From Paludibacteraceae bacterium (lineage in GTDB: Bacteria > Bacteroidota > Bacteroidia > Bacteroidales > Paludibacteraceae): a stretch of DNA of 64,000 bases. Position numbers and translations under genes: made by a program. The DNA lies in the NCBI GenBank assembly GCA_017450685.1, contig JAFSTB010000001.1, positions 1 through 64,000 on the forward strand, in the 5' to 3' direction. Positions 1 to 10,400 of this stretch are shown here, piece after piece. How positions within the stretch are numbered: the first letter of the stretch is position 1; each line of letters begins with the position of its first letter. The notes below the pieces were generated by a model. That model was not told the DNA's origin, did not search any database, and saw nothing but the letters and a program-made list of their open reading frames with translations.

Positions 1-1781
<1,781 letters not shown>

Positions 1782-1787
1782 TACTGC

Positions 1788-1862
1788 TTAAATATCGTTC
1801 TGTTTATCGTTGTATTCGCGTGTCAGTTCCCGTTTGAATTCTATGCGGTTGGTTTCGGTCAT
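1788..1862 (-). CDS. Mini-ORF 1, 24 residues, MTETNRIEFKREL type
   Basis: An ATG 8 bases after the RhuM-Fic stop opens a 24-codon ORF starting MTETNRIEFKREL. Its TAA stop lies 6 bases before the start of the DUF4062/ATPase gene. The peptide matches what I know as the usual N-terminus of AlbA_2-domain ATP-binding proteins in Bacteroidetes. Compared with mini-ORF 3, the first 13 codons encode the same peptide although 8 differ by a synonymous base. It is either a remnant of an AlbA_2 gene or a real leader peptide coupling translation between its neighbours; the sequence alone does not decide. Confidence 0.55.
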   Translation of the reverse strand: MTETNRIEFKRELTREYNDKQNDI

Positions 1863-1870
1863 ATCTGTTA

Positions 1871-2887
1871 TTATTCATTTTCCTGATTAATAAGGTTTAC
1901 CACCACTTTTACCATCGTATCTTTCTCTTCTGTCCTGCTTTCGGCAATCATCAGCGTGAGTGCCACAAGTGTGTTGTCGGCTATGCGTTTGGTGCCGTCC
2001 TCGCGATAAAGAATACCGTTGTTATGCAGAAACCACAAAAACAAAGTAGCCGCAATGCGTTTGTTACCATCTGAAAATGAGTGGTTCTTTGTTACTAAAT
2101 ACAACAACATTGCCGCTTTCTCTTCCACACTCGGATAGAGTTCTTTACCATCAAAAGTTTGGTATATCTGCCCTATACTGCTCTTGAATGAGTCGTCCTT
2201 CTCATTCCCGAAAAGGGTACTGCCACCGAATTTCTGCCGCAAAGAATCAATAGTCTGCATCGCATTTTCATAGGTTGCGTGGAACTGCTCTTCTGTCGTA
2301 GTCTTTTCTATGGACAACCGCTCATAATCATAGTTATCAAGTGTATCAAGAGCGTAAGTATAGTCTACCACAACATCAAACAGGGCTGTTTGCTCGTTTG
2401 CTGCATCTTCTACCGATTTACCATCGTCTAAAAGTGCCTTGTTTTGTAATGTCCGCCCGACTATCTGTACTAACTGCCGAAGTTCGACAAGTTGGGACTT
2501 GCGCAGCTTCTCATTGACGGCATAACCTTTAGTGATATATTCCTTCAACACCTTATTTGCCCATTGACGGAATTGAGTTGCAAATATGCTGTTAACCCGG
2601 TAGCCGATGGATATAATCATATCAAGATTATAGTAATTCACTAAATAGTTCTTTCCGTCTGCGGCAGTTGTTTCCATTTTGGAAACAACTTGATTGAGTT
2701 CCAGCTCATGGCTATTCACTATATTACTGATATGTTTGGATATAGCAGCTTTCTTCACGCCGAACAATTCTGCTATTTGGTTCTGTGTAAGCCATACAGA
2801 CTCCCGTTCTACCTTAACAGGCAGTATCAACGCACCATCCGGCGCACGATAAATAACTATTTTCCCTCTATTCGGTTGCTGTGTCAT
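1871..2887 (-). CDS. RhuM-type protein with C-terminal Fic/Doc domain
   Basis: 338 residues. The N-terminal part (about 1-130) has the RhuM (virulence RhuM/DUF4062-unrelated) layout: VWLTQNQIAELFGVKKAAI looks like a helix-turn-helix and YYNLDMIISIGYRVNS is a family hallmark. The C-terminal part (about 180-335) is a Fic/Doc fold with the motif HSFSDGNKR at residues 269-277, which keeps the catalytic histidine, the acidic residue (D273) and the glycine-asparagine anion loop of AMP-transferring Fic proteins. Such proteins modify target proteins with nucleotides. It sits between the endonuclease and the DUF4062 gene, each separated by an MTET mini-ORF. Target and antitoxin are unknown; no antitoxin gene is adjacent. 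Confidence 0.85.
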   Translation of the reverse strand: MTQQPNRGKIVIYRAPDGALILPVKVERESVWLTQNQIAELFGVKKAAISKHISNIVNSHELELNQVVSKMETTAADGKNYLVNYYNLDMIISIGYRVNSIFATQFRQWANKVLKEYITKGYAVNEKLRKSQLVELRQLVQIVGRTLQNKALLDDGKSVEDAANEQTALFDVVVDYTYALDTLDNYDYERLSIEKTTTEEQFHATYENAMQTIDSLRQKFGGSTLFGNEKDDSFKSSIGQIYQTFDGKELYPSVEEKAAMLLYLVTKNHSFSDGNKRIAATLFLWFLHNNGILYREDGTKRIADNTLVALTLMIAESRTEEKDTMVKVVVNLINQENE

Positions 2888-2910
2888 AAAATGGTATGTT
2901 GCGTATTTAT

Positions 2911-2946
2911 CTATAATCTGTGTTCTATTCGGCTGGTCTCGGTCAT
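2911..2946 (-). CDS. Mini-ORF 2, 11 residues, MTETSRIE type
   Basis: An ATG followed by TETSRIEHRL and a TAG stop, ending 23 bases before the RhuM-Fic start. The first eight residues match mini-ORFs 1 and 3 except for Ser in place of Asn at position 5; after that the sequence diverges. The frame is open for about 18 codons upstream of this ATG, so it could instead be the tail of another degraded gene. It is probably a more decayed copy of the same element. Confidence 0.4.
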   Translation of the reverse strand: MTETSRIEHRL

Positions 2947-3049
2947 GTTGGTTAGAAATCTATGTGGATTTTCTATTTGCTTTATACTTATTCCTCTGCG
3001 ATATTGATTATTGCTTGTGACCACAGTTCAAATTCAAGGTCTGAATATT

Positions 3050-3130
3050 CTAATTAACGCACATTCTATTTTTTTTGTCGAGTTCGCACACCAACTCACG
3101 CTTGAATTCTATACGATTCGTTTCAGTCAT
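3050..3130 (-). CDS. Mini-ORF 3, 26 residues, MTETNRIEFKREL type
   Basis: The ATG lies 13 bases after the endonuclease stop codon. The 26-residue product begins MTETNRIEFKREL and continues VCELDKKN, then reaches a TAG stop. Its first 13 residues are identical to those of mini-ORF 1 although the DNA differs at eight codons, all synonymous. The region between this stop and mini-ORF 2 (about 2947-3049) has no convincing gene; a short open stretch ending LWSQAIINIAEE may be a gene tail. Remnant versus functional leader is unresolved. Confidence 0.55.
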   Translation of the reverse strand: MTETNRIEFKRELVCELDKKNRMCVN

Positions 3131-3143
3131 AAAGTTGTGTAAA

Positions 3144-4001
3144 TCATATCGCCAAATCCAATGGTAAATCACTGATATCCTTCAATCTTTTTCCTTCTAC
3201 AAGAATCTTTAACATTTCAATAGAATCTTCTGCGCCCGATGCTGTAACCGCTTCTTGCAATTCAGGAAGAGCAAAATGATAGACACAATCTATATCACCA
3301 GTTCCTAATGCAAGCGAAGCAAGCCGTGATGGTAACGGCTCTGCGGTTACTACCACAATATGCGGCAAATGCCCCTTTCGATTGCGTATCAGTCCCAATG
3401 CCTCGGTTCTGCTGTTTTGCGCTCTGTCACTGCGAATAGTCCATTTAGCTGAAATAGAAGCATGTAATATCGGCAATATATTATTGCTTCTTCTCAAGTC
3501 AGATAATTTACAAACACTCTCATCTACAATTATTTCGTCGATATTTATAATTGCATCTTCTTCTGTATCTCGATATACGACAATATCCGGCGCAACCATA
3601 TAGTCATTTCCCAAACTGGCAGCAAGTTCTGCATTCTGCTTTATAAAACTGCTTAATGAATCAAGATGGGCATACTGAACAAAACTACTTGTTTTAATTG
3701 CGTTTCTGTTTCCTAATTTCGCAATATGCCATTTGCCCGGACGCAGATTTGTCAGCAGTGGAAATGTGGATTGCAAAAAATCCATATTTATTTGTTCAAA
3801 TTTGGCACCTGACGACTGACCCTGCATCTTCTCATGTACCTCTGCCATCAGTTTGTCAGCGATATGCCGTGCAATAAATTTCGATAATTCAGACGATTTA
3901 TCCGCATTGCTCGGCACACCGTTAGCATCTATTATCAGTACCTCACTTTCTAACAGATGAACATGATATTCTTTACGCGCTTTGGCTATTATTGATTCCA
4001 T
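3144..4001 (-). CDS. NgoMIV-like type II restriction endonuclease
   Basis: 285 residues, against 286 in NgoMIV. From memory, long stretches match NgoMIV: LRPGKWHIAKLGNRN, QYAHL, the PDIVV strand, the block WTIRSDRAQNSRTEALGL, then HIVVVTAEPLPSR, ALGTGDIDCVYHFAL and the C-terminus GKRLKDISDLPLDLA. The metal-binding catalytic set expected from NgoMIV (E70, D140, K187, E201) falls at E69, D139, K186 and E200, all present. NgoMIV cuts GCCGGC, and that is the likely recognition sequence here. The start overlaps the end of the methyltransferase gene by 29 bases, so expression is probably coupled. Confidence 0.93.
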   Translation of the reverse strand: MESIIAKARKEYHVHLLESEVLIIDANGVPSNADKSSELSKFIARHIADKLMAEVHEKMQGQSSGAKFEQINMDFLQSTFPLLTNLRPGKWHIAKLGNRNAIKTSSFVQYAHLDSLSSFIKQNAELAASLGNDYMVAPDIVVYRDTEEDAIINIDEIIVDESVCKLSDLRRSNNILPILHASISAKWTIRSDRAQNSRTEALGLIRNRKGHLPHIVVVTAEPLPSRLASLALGTGDIDCVYHFALPELQEAVTASGAEDSIEMLKILVEGKRLKDISDLPLDLAI

Positions 4002-4929
4002 TTTCTAATACTTTTATAAGTTCTTGTCCTACAGCTTTCGCTACAGGCGGTGGAAAGGCATTCCCAATCATACGGCAGGCTCTTGTCTTTTTGTCCCCGA
4101 AACTCCAATCGTCAGGAAAACCTTGAATGCGTGCTATCATTCGCGGTGTCAGTTTTGGCATACCCTCAAAGCCTTTTGCCGGTGCTTCATCCGCAACGCC
4201 ATTACCGTTTATTCCCATTTCTGCCCAAGCTTGACGCGCTCTTGTCGGACCTAAATCAGGGCCACCATGTTTTTTGCTTCCGCCAACTATTGTTGGAGCT
4301 ATTGATGATGCCTGCTCACGCCACACTGATACTTTCTCCCAACCGTTTTCTGCCATCAGGTCATAAAGTACATCACCAACTGTCAGTTTTTCTTTAATAT
4401 TTACAGATGGGTACGAAAAAGTGTCTTCAATGCTCTTTGAGATACCAATAATTACTACTCGTGGTCGAAGTTGAGGCACTCCATATTCTGAAGCATTAAG
4501 CAACTTAATGTGAGCGTTGTATCCCAAACTGCGCAATCGGCACATAATCGAATTTCTATAAGCATTAAATCTCGGAGATAACAAACCTTTCACATTCTCA
4601 ATCATTACCAATCTTGGTTGAATCTCATCCACTAAACGCAACATTTCCGGAAATAAATCCCTCTCATCTGATGCACCGAGTTGTTTCCCTGCAATACTAA
4701 AAGGTGGGCATGGTACTCCACCTGCTAATAAATCCACTTTCCCATGATAAGGTTTTCCATCAAAAGAATGTACATCCATACATATTACGTTCCAGTGAGG
4801 ACGGTTACGTTTGAGACAGTCGCAATACTCTTTCTCATACTCAACTAATGCGATATGCTCAAAACCGGCCTGCTCAAGCCCCAAAGCTTGACCACCAGCT
4901 CCTGCACATATTTCTATTGATGTAAACAC
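3973..4929 (-). CDS. DNA (cytosine-5)-methyltransferase of the NgoMIV-like system
   Basis: 318 residues with the C5-methyltransferase motifs in order: motif I EICAGAGGQALGLEQAGF near the N-terminus, motif IV GGVPCPPFSIAGKQ with the catalytic Cys74, motif VI ENVKG at 111-115, motif VIII QLRPRVVIIG, motif IX-like IQGFPDDWSF and motif X IGNAFPPPVAKAVG at the C-terminus. It transfers a methyl group from S-adenosylmethionine to cytosine and protects the host from the overlapping endonuclease; the target is therefore probably GCCGGC. It is the first gene of the island, starting 22 bases after the superoxide dismutase stop. Making methyltransferase before endonuclease is the safe order. Confidence 0.95.
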   Translation of the reverse strand: MFTSIEICAGAGGQALGLEQAGFEHIALVEYEKEYCDCLKRNRPHWNVICMDVHSFDGKPYHGKVDLLAGGVPCPPFSIAGKQLGASDERDLFPEMLRLVDEIQPRLVMIENVKGLLSPRFNAYRNSIMCRLRSLGYNAHIKLLNASEYGVPQLRPRVVIIGISKSIEDTFSYPSVNIKEKLTVGDVLYDLMAENGWEKVSVWREQASSIAPTIVGGSKKHGGPDLGPTRARQAWAEMGINGNGVADEAPAKGFEGMPKLTPRMIARIQGFPDDWSFGDKKTRACRMIGNAFPPPVAKAVGQELIKVLENGINNSQSA

Positions 4930-4951
4930 TTGTATAAATAGACAATATTTA

Positions 4952-5545
4952 TCAACGACTCAATGTGATATACCTTTTCTCTATCTCCTCCCAGTTTATT
5001 ATCTCCCACAAAGCTTGCAAGTGTGCGGCACGGCGATTCTGATAGTCAAGATAATAAGCATGCTCCCATACATCCATTGTCAGCAGCGGACGCAGACCTT
5101 TCGTAACGGGATTCTGCGCATTCAGCTCCTGCGTGATAACAAGTTTGCCGTCATTATCAACCGACAGCCATACCCAGCCCGAACCGAACAAGGTTGTACC
5201 TTTCTGCTCAAACTCATGCTTGAAGTTCTCCTGTGAACCGAAGTCGCGGGTGATGGCATCCAATATGCGTCCATGCGGTGTATGACTACCGGCATTGAGC
5301 GGTGCGAACTGCGTAAAATACATATTATGGTTCAGCACCTGTCCGGCGTTGTTGAAGATGGCGTCTGATGACTTGCAGACAATCTCTTCAAGCGGCATCT
5401 GCTCGTATTCCGTACCTACTATCAATTTGTTGAGGTTATCAACGTATGCCTGCAGGTGTTTGCCGTAGTGGAACGACAAGGTCTGCTCACTTATAACGGG
5501 CTGCAATGCCGTTAGTTCGAAGGGTAGAGTAATTAAGGTAAACAT
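4952..5545 (-). CDS. sodB: Superoxide dismutase, Fe/Mn type
   Basis: 197 residues from the ATG at 5545 (MFTLITLPFEL). I prefer it to an ATG 30 bases upstream that would overlap the rubrerythrin stop. The four metal ligands are visible: His26 (SFHYGKH), His73 (LNHNMYF), Asp158 and His162 (MDVWEHAYYLDY). Gln69 in NNAGQ occupies the position typical of the iron enzyme, so an iron or cambialistic enzyme is likely. It converts superoxide to oxygen and hydrogen peroxide in the cytoplasm. The start is 13 bases downstream of the rubrerythrin stop, making an oxygen-defence pair. Confidence 0.95.
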   Translation of the reverse strand: MFTLITLPFELTALQPVISEQTLSFHYGKHLQAYVDNLNKLIVGTEYEQMPLEEIVCKSSDAIFNNAGQVLNHNMYFTQFAPLNAGSHTPHGRILDAITRDFGSQENFKHEFEQKGTTLFGSGWVWLSVDNDGKLVITQELNAQNPVTKGLRPLLTMDVWEHAYYLDYQNRRAAHLQALWEIINWEEIEKRYITLSR

Positions 5546-5558
5546 AGTATATTGCTGT

Positions 5559-6101
5559 TTAATAGTTCTCTGCAAGCAGTTGGAAGTAAGCTTGTGCGTG
5601 GTGACAGACGGGACACTCGTCGGGGGCTTGTTTGCCGACCACTATATGCCCGCAGTTGGAGCATTGCCAGATGCAGTCACCATCGCGGGAGAAAACAACC
5701 TTGTCTTCTATGTTTTTGAGCAGTTTGCGGTAGCGCTCCTCGTGGTGTTTCTCAATGGCTCCAACCTGCTCAAATTTCTCCGCTATCTCGTCAAAGCCTT
5801 CTTCTCTTGCCTCGCGTGCCATACGGGCATACATATCCGTCCATTCGGCATTCTCTCCGTTGGCTGCATCTTCAAGATTGGCTGTCGTATCGCTTACTTT
5901 GCCGCCGTTGAGGTACTTGTACCAAATCTCGGCATGTTCTTTTTCGTTGGCAGCCGTCTCCTCGAAGATTTTGCTGATTTGTACATATCCGTCTTTCTTG
6001 GCTTTGGATGCGAAGAAAGTGTATTTATTTCGAGCCATTGACTCGCCTGCAAAAGCCTCCCAAAGGTTCTGCTCCGTCTTTGTTCCTTTCAAGTTTTTCA
6101 T
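5559..6101 (-). CDS. rbr: Rubrerythrin
   Basis: 180 residues. The N-terminal ferritin-like four-helix domain (about 1-140) carries the diiron glutamates in [22 protein letters not shown] and [10 protein letters not shown]. The C-terminal rubredoxin-like domain has two Cys pairs, CSNCGH and CPVCHH, that bind one iron. The family reduces hydrogen peroxide to water with electrons from rubredoxin or NADH-linked reductases in anaerobes. It is the first gene of a pair with the superoxide dismutase, whose product it can detoxify. No TAnnTTTG promoter box is evident in the 43 bases upstream. Confidence 0.97.
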   Translation of the reverse strand: MKNLKGTKTEQNLWEAFAGESMARNKYTFFASKAKKDGYVQISKIFEETAANEKEHAEIWYKYLNGGKVSDTTANLEDAANGENAEWTDMYARMAREAREEGFDEIAEKFEQVGAIEKHHEERYRKLLKNIEDKVVFSRDGDCIWQCSNCGHIVVGKQAPDECPVCHHAQAYFQLLAENY

Positions 6102-6144
6102 AATGTGTAACTTTTTAATTTAATATATTCAGTTGTTATTTGCA

Positions 6145-6648
6145 TTATCTCATTAACATCCCTTTCTCCCAATGCAGCGAGGGATAGGTTTTCTTTAGGT
6201 ATTCCACTGACTGGTGTACATCGCTGCCGCCACTTGTGGCGAAGGGTATAAGCGTCTTGTCTTTCAACTGCTCTAAGTTGTTGTCAATCCAAGAGTTGAT
6301 GATACGCGGACAGATACCCCACCATATCGGATAGCCGACATAGATGGTGTCGTAGGGCATAATGTTGGTGCATTGCTTGATGGCAGGGCGAGCCTCTTCG
6401 TCATTCATCTCAAGTGAGGAACGCGACTGTTTGTTACGCCAGTCAAGGTCGGCAGCCGTATATGGCTCGGCTGCCTCTATCTCCCACAGCGCGGCTTTAT
6501 GTTCTTTTGCCAACTTGGCAGCGGCTTGACGTGTTGTCCCTGTTGCAGAGAAGTATGCCACAAACGTCTTTGTTTGATTGTTTTTCTGCGCACTGACTGG
6601 CAAAACAGCCAATAGTATAGCGCACAGAGTAAGAAAAATGTTTTTCAT
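6145..6648 (-). CDS. Secreted flavodoxin-like protein
   Basis: 167 residues with an N-terminal signal peptide (hydrophobic segment 5-18, likely cleavage after PVSA at 20). The mature part is a short flavodoxin fold: AYFSATGTTRQAAAKLA is the FMN phosphate-binding loop and DTIYVGYPIWWGICPR the second FMN-contacting region. Export of a flavodoxin is common in Bacteroidetes; its electron partners are unknown. The gene follows kdsB in the same direction, 6 bases after its stop, and precedes rubrerythrin by 43 bases, so it may be transcribed with the oxygen-defence genes. A redox role in the periplasm is inferred. Confidence 0.85.
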   Translation of the reverse strand: MKNIFLTLCAILLAVLPVSAQKNNQTKTFVAYFSATGTTRQAAAKLAKEHKAALWEIEAAEPYTAADLDWRNKQSRSSLEMNDEEARPAIKQCTNIMPYDTIYVGYPIWWGICPRIINSWIDNNLEQLKDKTLIPFATSGGSDVHQSVEYLKKTYPSLHWEKGMLMR

Positions 6649-6654
6649 ATTTTG

Positions 6655-7452
6655 TTATTTTGGCATATTCTTCCAATAGTCATTGGCTCTTTTCAGGTCG
6701 TCGGGTGTGTCGATGCCGAAGGTGCGTTGAGCGTGACTGACGGCGACGCGTATCTCATATCCGTTTTCAAGCCAACGCAACTGCTCCAGACTCTCCTCTT
6801 TTTCGAGTGTCGATGGCGGGAGAGCGGTTATGAGCGGAAGCACATCAGCACGATAAGCATACAGTCCTATATGCCGATAGAACCTGCCTTTTTGCAGCCA
6901 CTCTTCCTGTTGCACACCTCTTATATAAGGTATCACACTCCTTGAGAAAAGCAATGCCCTACCCTGCTCCTCACTTCCACGGTCAAAAGCAATAGCCACC
7001 TTCGGTGTGTTCGGGTTGGCTAATACTTCTATGCTATCCATAGTAGCGAAGGGCTGTACGAGGGTTGCCAACTCCGTCTTCGCACCGTTTTCAAAGCACT
7101 GACATACGGTCTTTATCTCTTCGGGATCGATAAACGGTTCGTCGCCCTGGATATTGACAATCACGGTCTCTGTCGGTTCGTAGTGTGCCGATGCCGACAG
7201 GTGATTCCATGCTTCAAGACACCGCTCGGTGCCGCAGGTATGATCACTGCGGGTCATGACGGCTTCACCGCCAAAACCGATAACGCAGTCGTAGATACGC
7301 CTATCGTCGGTGGCTACCACTACGGTGGACAGCACCTTGCAGGCTTGTTCATACACAAGTTCAATCATCGGTTTGGTGCCAATGAGAGCCAACGGTTTGC
7401 CCGGAAAGCGAGAACTGCCATAACGAGCAGGAATAATGCCTATGTATTTCAT
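6655..7452 (-). CDS. kdsB: 3-deoxy-manno-octulosonate cytidylyltransferase
   Basis: 265 residues, slightly longer than the usual 245-255. The N-terminal nucleotide-binding signature IPARYGSSRFPGKPL is intact, as are TGTERC-like CGTERCLEAW and VNIQGDEPFI. The enzyme activates Kdo with CTP to CMP-Kdo for the inner core of lipopolysaccharide, so the cell has a lipid A-Kdo outer membrane. It lies 30 bases downstream of mfd on the same strand and just upstream of the flavodoxin gene. No oddity seen. Confidence 0.97.
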   Translation of the reverse strand: MKYIGIIPARYGSSRFPGKPLALIGTKPMIELVYEQACKVLSTVVVATDDRRIYDCVIGFGGEAVMTRSDHTCGTERCLEAWNHLSASAHYEPTETVIVNIQGDEPFIDPEEIKTVCQCFENGAKTELATLVQPFATMDSIEVLANPNTPKVAIAFDRGSEEQGRALLFSRSVIPYIRGVQQEEWLQKGRFYRHIGLYAYRADVLPLITALPPSTLEKEESLEQLRWLENGYEIRVAVSHAQRTFGIDTPDDLKRANDYWKNMPK

Positions 7453-7482
7453 TATGTATTAAATCTACTAAAGGTTTATAGG

Positions 7483-10400
7483 TTAATGTTCTACTTGTGA
7501 GTTTTCTATTTTGGTGAGCAGGTGAATAGCCCCTGCCACTGTTTTCACTTGTTCAACCACGGCATATCGTTTGCCGGTGGGCTTACCTTGTTTATCTTTA
7601 TCTTCCACCATTCGGCATCTGGAAGCACGCGAAAAGACGAAACTGACTATCTTGCCGAAGGCATCGCTATGCCAGTACTTATCGTTATTAGTAACGAAAT
7701 AGAGGGTGAGATGTTCTTTTTTCAGATACACTTTTTCTATACCGAGTCGGCAGCATATCCATCTGAGTCTGACCACATTAAGCAGTTCGGCAGCCTCATC
7801 GGGCATAGTGCCGAAGCGGTCGATAAGGCGTTTTTGGAAGGCTGACAGTTCGGCTTCACTCTTGAGCGAATCCAACTCGCGATAGAGGGTGATACGCTCA
7901 CTTATGTTCTCTATATAGGTGTTGGGGAAAGAGAGTGGCAGGTCGCTTTCCATCTGTGTATCGTGGCACCATTCGCGCGTGATGTCGGCCGAACTATTGC
8001 CATTATCTTCTTCGCCTTGCGGCATACCCATCTCATCTCTTATCTCTTCCACCGCCTCGTTAAGGATACGCTGATAGGTCTCATAACCGAGGTCGGCAAT
8101 GAAACCAGACTGTTCGGAACCTAACAAGTTGCCGGCACCGCGTATGTCAAGGTCTTGCATAGCCAGATGGAAGCCCGACCCTAACTCTGCGAAGGTGGTA
8201 AGAGCATCTAAACGCCTACGAGCATCGTCGGTGAGCAGTTCACGCTCCGGTGCCACCAAATAGCAGTAAGCCTTGCGGTTACTTCTGCCCACACGTCCAC
8301 GCAACTGATGTAAGTCGCTCAGACCATAGTGTTGAGCCGAATAGATAATCATGGTATTGACATTAGGTATGTCTATGCCTGACTCGATGATAGTGGTGGC
8401 TATGAGTATGTCGTAGTCGTAGTTGATGAACGCTTCTAAACGTTCTTCCATCTCGTCGGTTGGCATCTGTCCGTGAGCGGTGATGATACGCGCCTCAGGA
8501 CAGAGAGCATGCAGACGACGCTCTATACGAGGCAACATCTCTATGCGGTTATTGACCACGAACACCTGTCCGTTGCGACCCATCTCAAGGTCGATAGCCT
8601 CTTTTATTAAGTCCTCGTCGTCGGGTGTGAGCAGTTCGGTCTGTACAGGATAACGATTAGGTGGCGGAGTGGTCATCACACTCAGGTCGCGAGCACCCAA
8701 CAGACTGAACTGTAAGGTACGGGGGATAGGTGTGGCGGTCAGAGTGAGCACATCCACGTTAGTGCGCAAAGCTTTCAGTTTCTCCTTGACGGCAACACCG
8801 AACTTCTGTTCCTCATCGATAATGAGCAGTCCCAGATCGTGCCATACCACCTGCTTACTTATCAGTTTGTGCGTACCGATAAGGATATCTATCTTACCTT
8901 CTTTAAGGTCAGCCAACACCTCTTTGGTCTCTTTTGGCGATTTACCTCGTGAGAGAAACTGCACTTTGACGGGGAAATTCTTAAACCGTTCACGAAAAGT
9001 GTTATAGTGTTGCAGTGCGAGTACGGTGGTAGGAACGAGAACGGCAGTCTGCTTACCGTCGGTGGCGGCTTTGAAAGCAGCGCGCATGGCTATCTCTGTC
9101 TTGCCGAAACCCACATCGCCGCAGATGAGCCTATCCATCGGCATCGCACTCTCCATATCGCGTTTCACATCCAGTGTTGCTTTGGCTTGGTCGGGAGTGT
9201 CCTCATAAAGGAAAGAGGCCTCCAACTCGTGCTGCATATAGCCGTCGGGCATATAGGCAAAACCGGGCTGACGCTTACGCGTGGCATAGAGTTGAATAAG
9301 GTCGCGCGCTATATCCTTTACTTTATCTTTCGTGCGTTCCTTGAGCCTCTCCCAAGCACCCGAACCCAGTTTGGAGATAGTGGGAGGCGTACCCTCTCTG
9401 CCCTTGTACTTACTGATACGGTGGAGGTTATGTATGCTGACGAAGATGGTGTCACCACCTTTGTAGGTCAGTTTGATCATCTCCTGCTGCCTACCGTTAA
9501 CCGAAGTGGTTACCAGTCCGTCGAACTGACCTATACCATGGTCGGAATGGACCACATAGTCGCCAACGCGCAACTGATTGATCTCTTTGAGTGTAACCAC
9601 TGCCTTGCCTCTACGGGCATTATCGCTCTGCATTGTCACACGGTGGTAACGCTCAAAGATCTCGTGGTCGGTATAACAAACGGCACGAGCATCGTGGTCA
9701 ATCCAACCGCCGTGAAGAGTATGATCGACGGGTATAAAACTGATGTCGGCATTCAACTGCTCGAACACCGACTGCAAACGGTCGCACTGCTTCTGTTGGT
9801 CGGCTAATATATAGACGCGGTATCCGGCGTTCAGACGGCGTTTGAGGTCGTCGGTGAGCAGGTCGAAGTTCTTATGGAAAAGCGGCTGCTGTTCGGTATG
9901 GAAAGCGATGGCATCATAGGTGTCGAACGAGGAGGTGTCGCGCATCTCAAGCGTACTGCCGTCAAACTGCCAACCGTTGCCGCTCACTCCGCCGATAGCA
10001 CTGTCAAGACGAAAACGAACCATACTCCAATCATCACTCGCCCAAACAACGAAAGATGGCAAGTATTGAGCAAAAGAAGTAAGGTCACCACCCTGCTCCA
10101 ATGTACTATCACCCACTATATCAATCGCTTCCAATCGCTGCTCACTCAACTGCGTCTCTATATCGAACTCACGAATGGAATCCACCTCGTCACCGAAAAA
10201 ATCCAAACGATAAGGGTTGTCATGACTAAACGAATACACATCCACTATACCCCCTCTTACTGCCACCTGACCCGGTTCATATACGAAATCAACACGCTCG
10301 AAACCACCATCTATAAGTTTTTCCACCAGGTCCGACTGACGCACTTTCTCGCCTTTTTGAATATGAATAGTGGCATTGCTCAGTTGCTCCATAGGCGGTA

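Noticed and set aside
5546..5575. Longer N-terminus for superoxide dismutase
   Set aside because: It would overlap the rubrerythrin stop and add residues not seen in the family; the ATG at 5545 fits.
9007..9807. 266-codon open frame on the plus strand
   Set aside because: It lies inside mfd on the other strand; the mfd helicase motifs explain the region fully.
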